A DNA stretch of 64,000 bases from NCBI GenBank assembly GCA_024760545.1, contig CP060501.1, positions 2,393,501 to 2,457,500 of the forward strand, read 5' to 3'. The position numbers and the translations under genes were made by a program. The DNA is from Nitrospira sp. (GTDB lineage: Bacteria; Nitrospirota; Nitrospiria; Nitrospirales; Nitrospiraceae). This document shows, one piece after another, positions 45,531-56,005 of this stretch (positions are counted from its first letter, which is position 1; the number at the start of each line of letters is the position of its first letter). The notes under the pieces are model-generated. The model was given only the letters and a program-made list of their open reading frames with translations. It was not told the DNA's origin and did no database searches.

Positions 45531-45923
45531 TCACTGAGCGGGGTGGCTCATCGGCGCAGAGGCAGCCGGCGCTCCCTCGTTTTCAGCAGCTACTCCGAGG
45601 AACCGGACCGGACGATCACCGCTGAGATGCTCGGGAGTAATGACGTAAGTCCCGTACATGCTGGGGATCCAGATACTCTTTGCCGTTGGTTCGCTAAAAC
45701 CCGAAAAGACATAGGCCAAGCCACCGACAATACCTCCACCGATGGCAAATGCCGCTTTAAACGGGAAATATAAAATAGTGGCAGCGGCAGACGCAGCTCC
45801 CATACCCGCACCAGAAGCCGTCCCTTGCTGCGTATCGGCTGAGGACGACTGACTCCAGGCTGGAGCCGCAACCATCGAACAGTAGGTGATGATAACCATG
45901 AATATAACGATCGGGAGTCTCAC
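45531..45923 (-). CDS. Exported protein with glycine/alanine membrane-like segment
   Basis: About 130 residues. I chose the GTG at 45923, with AGGAGG about eight bases ahead; it gives a signal peptide (RLPIVIFMVIITYCSMVAAPAWSQ). A Gly/Ala-rich hydrophobic stretch (FPFKAAFAIGGGIVGGLAYVF) follows, then a short domain with SIWIPSMYGTYVITPEHLSG. The family is not recognised. It is coupled to the amidotransferase-like gene. Confidence 0.6.
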   Translation of the reverse strand: MRLPIVIFMVIITYCSMVAAPAWSQSSSADTQQGTASGAGMGAASAAATILYFPFKAAFAIGGGIVGGLAYVFSGFSEPTAKSIWIPSMYGTYVITPEHLSGDRPVRFLGVAAENEGAPAASAPMSHPAQ

Positions 45924-46036
45924 AGGCGTCGCCTCCTTCCGCTCAATCCATAGACAAATCGAGCCGCCAGTAATCACACGATAACACTGGCATGCGTTAT
46001 AACAAATCCGCTGGTAAATGCAAACCCCCTGCCGAT

Positions 46037-46513
46037 TTACGAGCCGAAGGACGATGGCAACGAATGATCAGCTGCCAGATCCAATTCTTCCAAAATATAG
46101 GCGATAACATATTCGGAGCGCGCGCCGACCTCATGATCCAATTCGATCACCAACTCGTCGGCTCGAATTCGCTGATTTTCTTGAGTCAGACCCGCCTGTA
46201 CTCGAAGATCGAGCTTGCACCAGCAGAGGGCTTGAGCGAACAGATCGGCCGTGCGTTCTTGATAGTGTGCAAGCTCGTGGGGATCGACTGCCGTCAAACT
46301 CTTCGCAAGTCGATCGGTGAGTTGTATCCGCTGTTGAAGAGTCGAAAGCTGGACGGTGTTGAGTTCGACAGCGACCTGGATGCCCGCCTTCCAACTCCGC
46401 TTTTTGACATTGAACACGCAGACCAGCGCGTCTGATTTTCCCTCAACGGGTTCGGGCCCAAAAAAGAACGTCACTCGATAGGCTGGGATATCTCGAGGTG
46501 ATTCCGACATCAT
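46037..46513 (-). CDS. Uncharacterised cytoplasmic protein
   Basis: A 158-residue soluble protein with a beta-rich N-terminus (RVTFFFGPEPVEG, ALVCVFNVKKRSW) and a helical C-terminal half (HELAHYQERTADLFAQAL). I recognise no family. It is divergent from the M24 peptidase, 79 bases away. The codon use looks like that of its neighbours. Confidence 0.6.
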   Translation of the reverse strand: MMSESPRDIPAYRVTFFFGPEPVEGKSDALVCVFNVKKRSWKAGIQVAVELNTVQLSTLQQRIQLTDRLAKSLTAVDPHELAHYQERTADLFAQALCWCKLDLRVQAGLTQENQRIRADELVIELDHEVGARSEYVIAYILEELDLAADHSLPSSFGS

Positions 46514-46592
46514 CGCCCATCATTGTAACATATTCACACAACGAGCCCGGCTTGATTGACGCCTCTCTAGCCCAAGGATAAGATGCCATCGT

Positions 46593-47795
46593 ATGAACCT
46601 CACTGCGCACCATGCGCGTATCCTCGCGATCCAAGAAGCGCTTCGAGACGCCCAGACAATTGATGGATGGCTCTTCTACGACTTTCGTGGGAGTGACCCG
46701 CTAGCCTATCGGGTGTTGCTCCTTGATCCGACTCGGCACGTCACCCGGCGCTGGTACTATTGGATCCCTACGAGCGGGGAACCGGTCAAACTCCTTCATA
46801 AGATCGAACCCCATGTGCTGGATGAATTACCCGGTCAAACGCAGCACTACGTATCATGGGAACAGCAGCGAATGGCATTGGCTTCCCTCTTGCGAGGCCG
46901 ATGCCGAATTGCCATGCAGTATTCACCGCTCAACGCTGTGCCGTACCTCTCGAGGGTCGATGCGGGTACGATCGAGTTAATGCGGAGTTTCGGGCTCGAG
47001 GTGGTCACATCAGCCGATCTGGTTCAACGTTTTGAGGCTGTCTGGACAGATGCGCAACTGGAATCTCATCGATACGCAGTGACGAGGCTCAGGGGTATCG
47101 TCGATGACGCCTTCTCCCACGTTGCGTCGTGTCTCACCCACGAACGTCCGCTATCCGAATACGGACTGCAACAATTCATTCTCTCTCGTATTCGCGACAC
47201 GGGCATGACGACATCCAGTGCTCCGATTGCCGCCGTCGATGCCCATAGCGCCGATCCTCATTACGGTCCTGCCGAATCCGGCTCCTCGTCCATTACTCGA
47301 GACAATTTGGTGCTGATTGATCTGTGGGCTAAACAAACCGCACCCGGGGCAGTCTACGGCGACATTACCTGGACCGGCTACACCGGTACGCACGTGCCGG
47401 CAAAGCAACGCATGATCTTTGAACATGTGCGGCGAGGGCGCGATGCGGCACTGTCATTTGTCCAGGAACAGATCGCTGCGGGACGATTTCCATACGGCTG
47501 GGAGGTCGACGATGTCTGCCGCCACGTGATTCGCGAGGCAGGCTATGGCGACTTCTTCATTCACCGAACCGGTCACTCAATCGGTGAGGAAGTTCATGGC
47601 AACGGGGCTAATATCGACAACCTGGAAACTCAGGACGGTCGTCGGCTCATGCCGAAAACCTGTTTTTCCATTGAGCCGGGCATCTACCTTCCCGGAGAGT
47701 TCGGAATCAGGAGTGAGCTCGATGTCTATGTCTCGGATCGTGAAGCCGTTGTGCACGGTCTACCGCTTCAGACAGAAGTTGTGCCGCTGCTTTGA
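46593..47795 (+). CDS. M24 family metallopeptidase (Xaa-Pro peptidase-like)
   Basis: A 400-residue pita-bread-fold hydrolase. An N-terminal creatinase-like domain (1-150) is followed by the catalytic domain. Metal ligands are visible: Asp in LVLIDLWAK, Asp in YGDITWTG, His in HRTGHSIGEEVHG, Glu in CFSIEPGIYLPG and Glu in RSELDVYV. The full set suggests activity. Substrate specificity (Xaa-Pro dipeptide or other) is not determined. Confidence 0.88.
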   Translation: MNLTAHHARILAIQEALRDAQTIDGWLFYDFRGSDPLAYRVLLLDPTRHVTRRWYYWIPTSGEPVKLLHKIEPHVLDELPGQTQHYVSWEQQRMALASLLRGRCRIAMQYSPLNAVPYLSRVDAGTIELMRSFGLEVVTSADLVQRFEAVWTDAQLESHRYAVTRLRGIVDDAFSHVASCLTHERPLSEYGLQQFILSRIRDTGMTTSSAPIAAVDAHSADPHYGPAESGSSSITRDNLVLIDLWAKQTAPGAVYGDITWTGYTGTHVPAKQRMIFEHVRRGRDAALSFVQEQIAAGRFPYGWEVDDVCRHVIREAGYGDFFIHRTGHSIGEEVHGNGANIDNLETQDGRRLMPKTCFSIEPGIYLPGEFGIRSELDVYVSDREAVVHGLPLQTEVVPLL

Positions 47796-47902
47796 TTTTG
47801 GCCATCCGTTCGTTCTGCTCCCACCCTTTCTTGACACGATGTCTATGGGGCGGCTAGATTCACTCATCCAGTAAAGGCACCTAATCCAGTGCGAGGCCGT
47901 GC

Positions 47903-48703
47903 ATGTTCGGCACAATGGGTTTTTCCGAGCTCATTATTATTCTAGTGATTGTGCTGATCATTTTTGGGGCGGGGCGTCTACCACAGATCGGTGAGGGTGT
48001 CGGCAAGGCGCTGAAGGGGTTTAGGAAAGAAGTCAACGAACCTCCCCAGCCTTCTTCGGGTCAGGTCCAGCAGGAAACCGGACAACCGCCACAACCAGTT
48101 CAGGCTCCTGCGGTTGTCACAACAACCTCGCCCACTGTCACAACACCGTCTCCGACACCGGCCAAACCGAATGTTCCATACATCCCGGGGCCTGAGCTCA
48201 CACCTGGCACCACGGCCTCGTTGCTCTACAACTCAAGCCCACAAAATCCTCAAGCGTCGCTGTCTCCACCAAATCAACCCTCTGCGTCAGTCGCAAGCCA
48301 GGTGGTGTCGATGGAGGAACGGGCTGCAGCTCCGCCTCCGACGGCTCGTGTCTCGTACCCATCGTTGCCGGCCGGCGCTCATGCGAAACCAGCCGCAAAA
48401 CGTCCTTCAGCCATCGTCAATAAGGATGCGGTCGCCCGTGTGCAGGCGCAACAAGCTGCTCTCAAAGCGAAAGCGACGCCGTCCGTTGGAGTATCGCCGG
48501 ATGACCTACAGAATCTGGGTGAAGGCCTTGGGGAGGTCGTACGATCGTTTCGGCAAGCCGTGACTGATGTCCGAAGCAGTGTCGACCCTCAGATGCGCAC
48601 CATTCAAGCTGAAATGGATGCAGCACAAAAGGAAATCCAACAATCCATCGATGCCGCTAAGGAACTCCCGCCTGTACAAGACGACCCACCAAGATCCGCG
48701 TGA
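47903..48703 (+). CDS. tatA: TatA/TatB-like translocase subunit with a second C-terminal amphipathic helix
   Basis: 266 residues, much longer than usual TatA (about 60-90). Residues 1-45 are a complete TatA unit: a membrane helix ([20 protein letters not shown]) and an amphipathic helix [20 protein letters not shown] Pro/Thr/Ala-rich linker of about 150 residues follows. Residues 202-220 ([19 protein letters not shown]) then repeat the amphipathic-helix pattern without a membrane anchor. A further helix ([28 protein letters not shown]) resembles TatB tails. It serves twin-arginine export. No tatC is adjacent. Confidence 0.85.
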   Translation: MFGTMGFSELIIILVIVLIIFGAGRLPQIGEGVGKALKGFRKEVNEPPQPSSGQVQQETGQPPQPVQAPAVVTTTSPTVTTPSPTPAKPNVPYIPGPELTPGTTASLLYNSSPQNPQASLSPPNQPSASVASQVVSMEERAAAPPPTARVSYPSLPAGAHAKPAAKRPSAIVNKDAVARVQAQQAALKAKATPSVGVSPDDLQNLGEGLGEVVRSFRQAVTDVRSSVDPQMRTIQAEMDAAQKEIQQSIDAAKELPPVQDDPPRSA

Positions 48704-48808
48704 TCCTCTGCCCGCATCGCCTCGAATCGTAGGCGGTTGATTGCCGAGACTAAAATGACATGGGTCATGCTGCAGGACGAGAGTCTTGATGTCAAAGACT
48801 AGGGTGGG

Positions 48809-49327
48809 TCAGAGCGGATTTCGGCTGCGATTCAAAGCTTCGACGAGTCCTACCAGTTGCTCCTCAATCTTCTTGTCCAATTCCATGAACTGGACGCCCA
48901 TGCCTGGGAAAAGGAGGTATCGCTCGGGTCTGTTGCGGACCCAAGCGACTTTCGCCTTAGCCTGGAATTTATCCCACGGCCGATCCGGAAGCGCGAATTC
49001 GACCGTCAACTCTGTGCCCGGACTCAGAGGAGCGCCACTCTCAATAAAGAGCCCTCCGCCGCCGATTCCTCCGGTCAGACTATCGAACTGTTTTCCTTCC
49101 GGCGTTGTGTAACGAACCTTCAGTGCGAGGGGCGCACGTGGCTGCGTCCGACAATGGGCAAACCGAGCATCTTCGCTGCTGGCGAGGACACGCTCAATGA
49201 TCGCCCCCCACGGCATATTGCCCAACAACTGACCTGAAGTGTCATGCACGTTGATTGCTTCATGCCCGGGGTCTATGAGGAGCGATTTACCCTGATGACC
49301 TGCGGTAGAAACGACAAAAAACTTCAT
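48809..49327 (-). CDS. PilZ-like domain protein (copy 1)
   Basis: About 172 residues. I chose ATG at 49327 because the protein then begins MKFFVVSTAGHQGKSL, aligning with the neighbouring paralogue; the ATG at 49357 adds ten residues. A short N-terminal module (HQGKSLLIDPGHEAINVHDTSGQLLGNMPW) precedes a PilZ domain with RTQPR as the c-di-GMP RxxxR motif. The second PilZ motif, usually D/N-x-S-x-x-G, is GGIGGGG here, so nucleotide binding is doubtful. A tandem paralogue lies 41 bases upstream. Confidence 0.8.
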   Translation of the reverse strand: MKFFVVSTAGHQGKSLLIDPGHEAINVHDTSGQLLGNMPWGAIIERVLASSEDARFAHCRTQPRAPLALKVRYTTPEGKQFDSLTGGIGGGGLFIESGAPLSPGTELTVEFALPDRPWDKFQAKAKVAWVRNRPERYLLFPGMGVQFMELDKKIEEQLVGLVEALNRSRNPL

Positions 49328-49368
49328 AGAACCGTCATTGTTCCGGGAGGTCTGCATGAGGAACGGAA

Positions 49369-49887
49369 TTAGGCTGCTTGACTCGTGTTCTGAATCGATT
49401 TCACGATTTCATGGATTCGATCGCGGACATCCTCAGCAATTTCAGTAAACCGTACTCCCATTCCAGGACTGAACGTATATTGATCGGCTTTTGGACAGAC
49501 CCAGGCCACAGTCCCTTTGGCCAGCAACCATTCCTCGGACTTCTCGGGAAGCGAGAACTCCATGGCCAGTTTGGTCCCTATCGGAAGAGGCGCTTGGCTT
49601 TCAATAAACAACCCTCCTCCACCGATACCACCCGCACGACTCTCGAATCGAGGTCCTTCCGGGGTGTTGTAGCGAACCCGAAATGCGAGGGAAATGCGCG
49701 GTTCTGACCGGATTTCCTTTTGCACAGACACCTTGCGGTACGCGAGAATTTGATCGATGACGAAGTCCCACGACAAACTCCCGATCGCTTCCCCATTGAT
49801 CCCCAACAAGATGACCATCTCTCGCGCCGCATCCAATTCCAGGACCTTACCCTTGTGGCGAAGACTTGAAGAAACGGGGTATTTCAC
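49369..49887 (-). CDS. PilZ-like domain protein (copy 2)
   Basis: 172 residues from a GTG start preceded by GGAGGATGT. It shares layout and sequence with copy 1: an N-terminal module (RHKGKVLELDAAREMVILLGINGEAIGSLSW), RSEPR as RxxxR motif, and GGIGGGG in place of D/N-x-S-x-x-G. PGMGVRFTEI near the C-terminus is also shared. Tandem duplication is clear; the function may be c-di-GMP-independent. Confidence 0.8.
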   Translation of the reverse strand: MKYPVSSSLRHKGKVLELDAAREMVILLGINGEAIGSLSWDFVIDQILAYRKVSVQKEIRSEPRISLAFRVRYNTPEGPRFESRAGGIGGGGLFIESQAPLPIGTKLAMEFSLPEKSEEWLLAKGTVAWVCPKADQYTFSPGMGVRFTEIAEDVRDRIHEIVKSIQNTSQAA

Positions 49888-50068
49888 ACATCCTCCATTC
49901 AGCGGCGTGCACGTGGCAAGTATAGCGCAGCGTTTCTACTTGTCGAGAAAAGATGAGAGGAGGAGCTAAAGGAAAGACACGGTACTCGCTGGTACAAGAA
50001 GCGGTCCGATGGGAACCCACTCGAGCCATCGTATAAGACCGAGTGGAACTTTAATAATTTAGCAGTGT

Positions 50069-51325
50069 TTACGCAGACTTAGCGTCATTTTCCTGTTCGA
50101 AGATGCGCATCGGTGGATTCTTACCCAAAATAGCATCCTCCGTAATCACGACCTCCATGATCTGTTTCTGCGAAGGAGCATCGTACATGACGTCGAGCAT
50201 GACTTCTTCCAAGATCGCCCGAAGTCCCCGAGCCCCCGTCTTTTGTAAATAGGCTTTTCGTGCGGCCGCCCCCAGCGCCCCCTCCGTAAATCGAAGCTTA
50301 ACCTTCTCGAATGACAGCAGCTTTTCATACTGCTTCGTCAGGGCATTGCGTGGTTCGGTCAGGATACGAATCAGAGCTCGCTCGTCCAACTCCTCCAGCG
50401 TCGCTACGACCGGCAACCTTCCGACAAACTCAGGAATCAGGCCGTACTTCAAGAAATCCTCAGGCTGCACCTTGGCCAACAGATCGCCTAAGCGAACGTC
50501 GCTTCTCCCACGAATTTCAGCTCCGAAGCCCATCGATTTTCGATTCAGACGCTGTTCGATGATCTGCTCCAACCCGACGAACGCCCCACCACAAATGAAC
50601 AGAATGTTGCTGGTGTTGACTTGAATAAATTCTTGATGCGGATGCTTTCTTCCTCCTTGCGGCGGGACATTCGCCACCGTGCCTTCTATCAGCTTCAGCA
50701 GAGCCTGCTGAACGCCTTCACCGGATACGTCGCGAGTAATCGACGGGCTGTCGCTTTTCCGGCTGATCTTGTCGATCTCATCGATGTAGACGATCCCGCG
50801 CTCAGCCCGCTCTACGTCATAGTCGGCCGCTTGCAGGAGCTTCAGAATGATATTCTCGACATCTTCGCCCACATAACCGGCTTCGGTCAGCGTTGTGGCA
50901 TCGGCGAGGGTAAACGGGACATCCAAATACTTGGCCAAGGTTTGGGCCAAGAGCGTCTTCCCCGTTCCGGTTGGGCCCACCATGAGAATATTGCCCTTTT
51001 GAAGCTCGATATCGTCAACTTCCTTTTCTTTTGACGAGATGCGCTTGTAATGGTTGTGCACGGCCACAGACAAAATGCGTTTCGCACGTTCCTGTCCGAT
51101 CACATACTGATCGAGGTGATGTTTGATTTCCGCCGGTTTCTTGAGCTTCGACGAAATCTCTTCTTTGGCTTCTTCCCAATCCTCAGCGATGATGTCATTA
51201 CAGAGGTTGACACATTCATCACAGATATAGACGGTCGGTCCGGCAATCAGTTTTCGAACCTCATCACGGCTTTTCCCACAGAAAGAACATCGCAAGTGCC
51301 GGTCCATCTTTTCCTGCTTGGCCAT
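50069..51325 (-). CDS. clpX: ATP-dependent Clp protease ATP-binding subunit ClpX
   Basis: A 418-residue AAA+ unfoldase. The N-terminal zinc domain has C13, C16, C35 and C38. Walker A is GPTGTGKT (117-124) and Walker [10 protein letters not shown] (179-187). The [18 protein letters not shown] segment, the GYVGEDVEN pore loop and the IGF-type loop ([13 protein letters not shown]) are all present. It follows clpP by 13 bases in the order tig-clpP-clpX. Confidence 0.97.
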   Translation of the reverse strand: MAKQEKMDRHLRCSFCGKSRDEVRKLIAGPTVYICDECVNLCNDIIAEDWEEAKEEISSKLKKPAEIKHHLDQYVIGQERAKRILSVAVHNHYKRISSKEKEVDDIELQKGNILMVGPTGTGKTLLAQTLAKYLDVPFTLADATTLTEAGYVGEDVENIILKLLQAADYDVERAERGIVYIDEIDKISRKSDSPSITRDVSGEGVQQALLKLIEGTVANVPPQGGRKHPHQEFIQVNTSNILFICGGAFVGLEQIIEQRLNRKSMGFGAEIRGRSDVRLGDLLAKVQPEDFLKYGLIPEFVGRLPVVATLEELDERALIRILTEPRNALTKQYEKLLSFEKVKLRFTEGALGAAARKAYLQKTGARGLRAILEEVMLDVMYDAPSQKQIMEVVITEDAILGKNPPMRIFEQENDAKSA

Positions 51326-51338
51326 GTACCCTCCTGTG

Positions 51339-51965
51339 TTACTTACCTTTAGCTCCGTCTCCGGATTCTACGGCTTTCATGAATTTCGGTGGCCGCGTAA
51401 TGACCTCGTCAATAATACCGTATCGCTTCGCTTCCTCACCGGACATGAAATAATCCCGTTCCGTGTCATGAGCAATCTTCTCGATCGGTTGCCCCGTGTG
51501 CTTAGCCATGATCTCGTTGAGGCGTTCGCGAATCTTTAGAATCTCTCGAGCGTGGATGTCGATTTCCGTCGCCTGTCCTTGGAATCCACCCAACGGTTGG
51601 TGAATCATCACCCTGGCATTCGGCAGCGCAAACCGTTTGCCCTTTGTTCCTGCGGTCAATAGGAGCGCTCCCATACTGGCAGCCTGACCGAGACAGATGG
51701 TGTTGATCGGGGGTTTAACATATTGCATGGTATCGTAGATGCCTAATCCGGCCGTCACGCTGCCTCCAGGCGAATTGACATAGAGATTGATGTCTTTCTC
51801 GGGATCCTCCGCTTCAAGGAAGAGAAGCTGCGCGATCACCAAATTGGCGAAGACATCGTCAATCGGGGCACCAAGGAAAATGATACGGTCTTTGAGAAGG
51901 CGTGAATAAATATCATAGGCTCGTTCGCCTCGATTGGTTTGCTCCACGACGATCGGGACCAACAT
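51339..51965 (-). CDS. clpP: ATP-dependent Clp protease proteolytic subunit
   Basis: A 208-residue serine protease. The catalytic triad S97 (GQAASMGA), H122 (MIHQPLGG) and D171 (ERDYFMS) is intact. I chose ATG at 51965, with GAGGAAC just upstream; longer in-frame starts would overlap tig. It pairs with the ClpX encoded next. Confidence 0.97.
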   Translation of the reverse strand: MLVPIVVEQTNRGERAYDIYSRLLKDRIIFLGAPIDDVFANLVIAQLLFLEAEDPEKDINLYVNSPGGSVTAGLGIYDTMQYVKPPINTICLGQAASMGALLLTAGTKGKRFALPNARVMIHQPLGGFQGQATEIDIHAREILKIRERLNEIMAKHTGQPIEKIAHDTERDYFMSGEEAKRYGIIDEVITRPPKFMKAVESGDGAKGK

Positions 51966-52029
51966 GTTCCTCGATTCCTTTCCTCGACGGCTCCTGTCCG
52001 TTGCGATCAGGGGCTCTGAGTGGTTGCGC

Positions 52030-53346
52030 TTATCCTTGAATGACCGCTTGCCGATAGACGACATCCAAAGCTTTGTCGGCCAAGATCCGTGCTCGTAATT
52101 CATCGATGGAGTCCTGGCCACCTGCTTGAATCATTTTTACGAGATCGGCCATCGGCACCCTCAGTTCCGTGGCCAATCGAGTCACCTCGTTGTTCAGATC
52201 TTCCTGGCTCACAGCCAAACCTTCCTTCTCAGCGATGGCTTCCAGGATCAATCCAGCCTTGACACGACGATTCGCTTCTTCACGGTGTTCCTCGCGAATC
52301 TTTTTCAGTTCTTCTGCATCAGCTGCGGGGGGGGAGTCGAGAGCTTTCCCCCGCTGCCGTGCTTGTAATTTCTGCCGCACAATCGTGCTGAGTTCACGTT
52401 CCACGAGTGTATCAGGAAGGTCGAAATGATGGGTGTCAATCAGGCGTTTGAGAATGACATCTTTGTAAGACTCCTCGATATCTTTCTTGAGCGCCTTTTC
52501 CATTTCACCGCGCAGCTTGTCCTTTAACTCTTGGAGCGATGCGTATGGTCCACAGTCCTTGGCGAATTCATCGTCAAGAGCCGGAAGCTTTTTGTGTTTG
52601 ACCCCCTTGATATCGAGACGGAACCTGACAGATTTTCCTGCGACACGCTGATCCGGATGACTCACCGGATAGGTCTGAGGGATGTCTATAACCTCTCCGT
52701 CATGTCTTCCAATAAGGTGTGCATCGATTTCAATCCCCAGTAAGGCGGCCTTCGAACCCACCTTATGCAGTTGACCTTCTTTCTTTGTGCCTTCCAGAGC
52801 GATATCATCCAGGTATCCCTCGAGATCGACGATGGCATAGTCTCCCTCGGCTAAGACCGTACCGGCAGGCGCCGCATCCAACCGAGCCTGTTGCTCTCGT
52901 AACACCTCGAGAGCACGGTCTACCTGTTCCTCTGCAACGGTACGCTTGTCGGCTGGGAGAGAAATAGGATTAGGGGCTCTATAACTACGCAGCTCGATCG
53001 TGGGTTTGATTTCGACTGTCGCCGTGAAGGTAAATGGGGAATCCTTCTTGATTGTGACCCTATCCAGGGGGGGTATATCCACCACGACTGGATTGATACC
53101 GGCTTGTTTGATGGCTCGACCATAGAAATCCGGCACAAGCTTTCGAATCACATCTTCTTCGACTGCTTTGGCATACCGCTTCTCTAGAATCGCCAGGGGA
53201 GCTTTTCCTGGCCGAAACCCTGGAATGTGAACCTGACGGCTGAGCTCCAAATAAGCGCGTGAAAATTGCTGTGTCACCTCGTCGGCCGGCACTTCGATTT
53301 TCAAGGCACGTCTCATCGGCCCTAACTCGGTCACTTCCATTTTCAT
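52030..53346 (-). CDS. tig: Trigger factor
   Basis: About 438 residues. It is a ribosome-associated chaperone and prolyl isomerase. The N-terminal ribosome-binding loop has the signature [16 protein letters not shown]. The FKBP-type domain lies in the middle ([15 protein letters not shown]), and the helical chaperone arms are C-terminal. ATG at 53346 or a TTG at 53352 may be used; GAGGGAG is spaced better for the TTG. It leads the tig-clpP-clpX cluster. Confidence 0.95.
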   Translation of the reverse strand: MKMEVTELGPMRRALKIEVPADEVTQQFSRAYLELSRQVHIPGFRPGKAPLAILEKRYAKAVEEDVIRKLVPDFYGRAIKQAGINPVVVDIPPLDRVTIKKDSPFTFTATVEIKPTIELRSYRAPNPISLPADKRTVAEEQVDRALEVLREQQARLDAAPAGTVLAEGDYAIVDLEGYLDDIALEGTKKEGQLHKVGSKAALLGIEIDAHLIGRHDGEVIDIPQTYPVSHPDQRVAGKSVRFRLDIKGVKHKKLPALDDEFAKDCGPYASLQELKDKLRGEMEKALKKDIEESYKDVILKRLIDTHHFDLPDTLVERELSTIVRQKLQARQRGKALDSPPAADAEELKKIREEHREEANRRVKAGLILEAIAEKEGLAVSQEDLNNEVTRLATELRVPMADLVKMIQAGGQDSIDELRARILADKALDVVYRQAVIQG

Positions 53347-53380
53347 TGTCAAAATCGGGCTCCCTCAAGGATTGATGTAG

Positions 53381-53465
53381 TGGTGCGAGAGGGGGGACTT
53401 GAACCCCCACGGTTGCCCACGAGATCCTAAGTCTCGCGCGTCTGCCAGTTCCGCCACTCTCGCAC
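53381..53465 (-). tRNA. tRNA-Leu (anticodon TAG)
   Basis: An 85-base class II tRNA with encoded CCA. The acceptor stem GTGCGAG pairs with CTCGCAC. The anticodon stem CGAGA/TCTCG holds loop CTTAGGA, giving TAG. The T-arm is GGGGGTTCAAGTCCCCC. Confidence 0.95.
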
Positions 53466-53804
53466 AGTGGAGAACGTCTGCGAAGCTATCACCGTAAGAC
53501 AGCGAAAACACGCGATGTCGTATAGCGTTGTACCGTCGAAGATATGCAAGTGTCAACCCATACGACCGGGGGTACTCCATCCCTAGTAGGAATGGTTCGG
53601 TCAGACAGGTTGGTCCCCTCATCGATTTCTCTGGGTAGAGAGCAATCTCTTCTTTCCTGCTCACCGTGGTGCAACTCAAAAGGTGATTGTCTTGAGACAA
53701 GAATCGCCTTCTGGCCAGCTCATAACCGACGCAACGGCTAGACCGTCCGCCTTGCCGGTCATGAACACGCATGCTAAGATACCACCCTTTACACTTCTCG
53801 ACGC
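53466..53804. other. Intergenic region between two divergent tRNA genes
   Basis: About 340 bases that should carry the promoters for the leftward tRNA-Leu and the rightward tRNA-Ser. Reading frames here run into the tRNAs and are not credible. I see no other feature. Confidence 0.6.
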
Positions 53805-53894
<90 letters not shown>

Positions 53895-53999
53895 TACCGC
53901 ACTTCGTGTGTATCGCCCGCTCTTTGATCGTTGGATCGTAATTGTTACGGGCGGATGACACCTCATGTGTGGACTGTTGGAGAGCCTAGCGTGAGAATA

Positions 54000-54101
54000 G
54001 GGGCTGGGCCCTGTGCAATAGAACCCTGTGAACCCCGCCAGGTCCGGAAGGAAGCAACGGTAAGCAGCCAGTTCTGTGTGCCGCAGGATCACCTGGCCCC
54101 A
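54000..54101 (+). ncRNA. ffs: Signal recognition particle RNA, small bacterial (4.5S) type
   Basis: It contains the universal SRP domain IV core CAGGTCCGGAAGGAAGCA with an internal-loop partner, and closing stems (GGGGCTGGGCC at the 5' end against GGCCCC at the 3' end). The length is about 102 bases. A CTTTTT stretch follows at 54105-54110 and may help termination. It lies just upstream of dnaX, a common arrangement. Confidence 0.93.
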
Positions 54102-54208
54102 CTGCTTTTTATCAGACGCGTTGAAAGAACCAGAACTGCCCCGATGATCCAAGTCTCGCATCTGCATCACTCCTGGAATATCGCTCACCATAGGGAGTAA
54201 AGCATCCA

Positions 54209-56005
54209 TTGGACTACCAAGTCTCCGCACGAAAATACCGGCCCGGCACGTTTGACGATGTGATTGGGCAGCCCCATGTCGTCCAAACGCTGATGAACGC
54301 GGTTTCCACCAAGCGGATCGCTCACGCCTACCTCTTTTCCGGCACGCGAGGCGTGGGGAAAACGACCGTCGCGCGTATCCTTGCGAAGGCGCTCAACTGC
54401 GAACGAGGGCTGACCAGTCGTCCGTGCGATACATGCGAAAACTGCCGCGAGATTGCGCAAGGAAGCTCAGTCGACGTGATCGAGATTGACGGCGCGTCCA
54501 ATACCGGCGTGGACGATGTTCGCGAGATCCGCGAGAACGTCAAATTCTCGCCGTTTCGTGGTCAGTTTCGAGTCTATATCATCGACGAAGTTCACATGCT
54601 CTCAAATTCAGCCTTCAATGCCCTGTTGAAGACGCTCGAAGAACCGCCGGCACATGTGGTCTTCATTTTTGCGACAACGGAAATCCACAAGATCCCTGCG
54701 ACGATTCTTTCTCGATGCCAGCATTATAATTTTCGGCGGATTGCCAGGACCGAAATCATCGAACGCCTTCGACACGTGGCTGTCCAGGACGGGTTGACAC
54801 TCGAGGAACGAAGCTTCGTAGCCCTGGCTCGTGCCAGTGAAGGTAGTATGCGAGATGCTCTGAGTTTGCTCGATCAGGCAATTGCCTATGGCGGGAAGAC
54901 CATCCGGCACACGGATCTCGAAGTGCTATTGGGCACAGTGCCACAAGAGCTGGTGCAGGGGCTCATCGGAGCCATGATCACCCAAGACAGCCCCACCGCT
55001 CTAGCCAGTCTGGCGAATTTGTTGGACCAGGGACATGACTTGCGCGCATTTTGCGCCGAAGTGGTGGAACACCTCCGCAATTTGCTTGTGGCGGCAGTCG
55101 TTCCTGGCACACGAGAGTTGCAGAGCTTGATCGAAACATCGGAAGAAGATCTGAAGCAGCTTTCGATGGATGCGAAGACGCTGACTCCGGAACAGCTTCA
55201 GGAACTGTTCGCAATCTTCCTCCAGGCGGAAGATTCATTACGGTTCAGCGCTCATCCTCGATTTGTTATGGAGACCGCGGCGGTTCGAGCCACGCGATTG
55301 CTGCGTCAAAGGGAGAGTGTCGTTGCCCGGCCGCTCCCGACAGGGCCGTCTTCAAGCCAAAAACTTTCGGTTGCGCCTGAAGCACAGAAGACTGCGCCAT
55401 CGACACCGCCTCCCCCGACTGTGCGACAGGACGTATCTCTTGCCTCAAAATCGGTCTCTAGACCTCCCTCATCCGAGGTAGGAAAGAACGAAGAGCGTGC
55501 GAATGCACCCGTTCCATCCCACAAGCTCGTCACCGATACGACGACAACCACCTCGATTCCTCACCTTCCCACAGCCGTCGGCCCACAACCGACACTGCAT
55601 TGGGAATCAGTCCAAGAAGAGGTCGCTGCGTCATTTCCAAACATCGCACCCTTCCTGGAAGCCGGTCGGTTTATCGGGATGGAAAGCGGCTTCGTCACCA
55701 TCGGGTTTGCCAAGCAGGCAACCCTGGCCAGGGGCAGACTGGAGAAGGAAGAGAATCTCCACGTGGTAGCAAAGCTTTGTGAGCAGCAATTGGGGCACCC
55801 CGTGCGGGTTCGCATCATTGAACTCACCGACACGCATCCACAGGGGCCGACGATGGCGCAAGCACGAGCAGCCAAGGAACAAGAGCAGCGGTTGGTGTTA
55901 TTCGAACGTGCGAAGGCAAATCCGACGGTCAAGCAGGCACTTGAGATATTCGGCGTCGAGTTAGCCGATGTTCGTACCATAGCCCAACAGGAGGCAAGCG
56001 AATGA
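54209..56005 (+). CDS. dnaX: DNA polymerase III subunit gamma/tau
   Basis: A 598-residue clamp-loader ATPase. Walker A is GTRGVGKT (45-52), the zinc module has C64, C73, C76 and C79, and Walker B is IIDEVHML (124-131). The sensor ATTEIHKIPATILSRCQ follows. Domain III and a Pro/Ser/Thr linker lead to a tau-like C-terminal region. The start is TTG at 54209, the only plausible codon at the conserved N-terminus DYQVSARKYRPGTFDDVIGQ. No slippery A-tract for a programmed frameshift is obvious. It overlaps ybaB by 4 bases. Confidence 0.95.
   Translation: MDYQVSARKYRPGTFDDVIGQPHVVQTLMNAVSTKRIAHAYLFSGTRGVGKTTVARILAKALNCERGLTSRPCDTCENCREIAQGSSVDVIEIDGASNTGVDDVREIRENVKFSPFRGQFRVYIIDEVHMLSNSAFNALLKTLEEPPAHVVFIFATTEIHKIPATILSRCQHYNFRRIARTEIIERLRHVAVQDGLTLEERSFVALARASEGSMRDALSLLDQAIAYGGKTIRHTDLEVLLGTVPQELVQGLIGAMITQDSPTALASLANLLDQGHDLRAFCAEVVEHLRNLLVAAVVPGTRELQSLIETSEEDLKQLSMDAKTLTPEQLQELFAIFLQAEDSLRFSAHPRFVMETAAVRATRLLRQRESVVARPLPTGPSSSQKLSVAPEAQKTAPSTPPPPTVRQDVSLASKSVSRPPSSEVGKNEERANAPVPSHKLVTDTTTTTSIPHLPTAVGPQPTLHWESVQEEVAASFPNIAPFLEAGRFIGMESGFVTIGFAKQATLARGRLEKEENLHVVAKLCEQQLGHPVRVRIIELTDTHPQGPTMAQARAAKEQEQRLVLFERAKANPTVKQALEIFGVELADVRTIAQQEASE

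Noticed and set aside
54209-56005. Programmed frameshift in dnaX producing a gamma form
   Set aside because: No A-rich slippery heptamer with a following hairpin is visible in the region after the ATPase domains.
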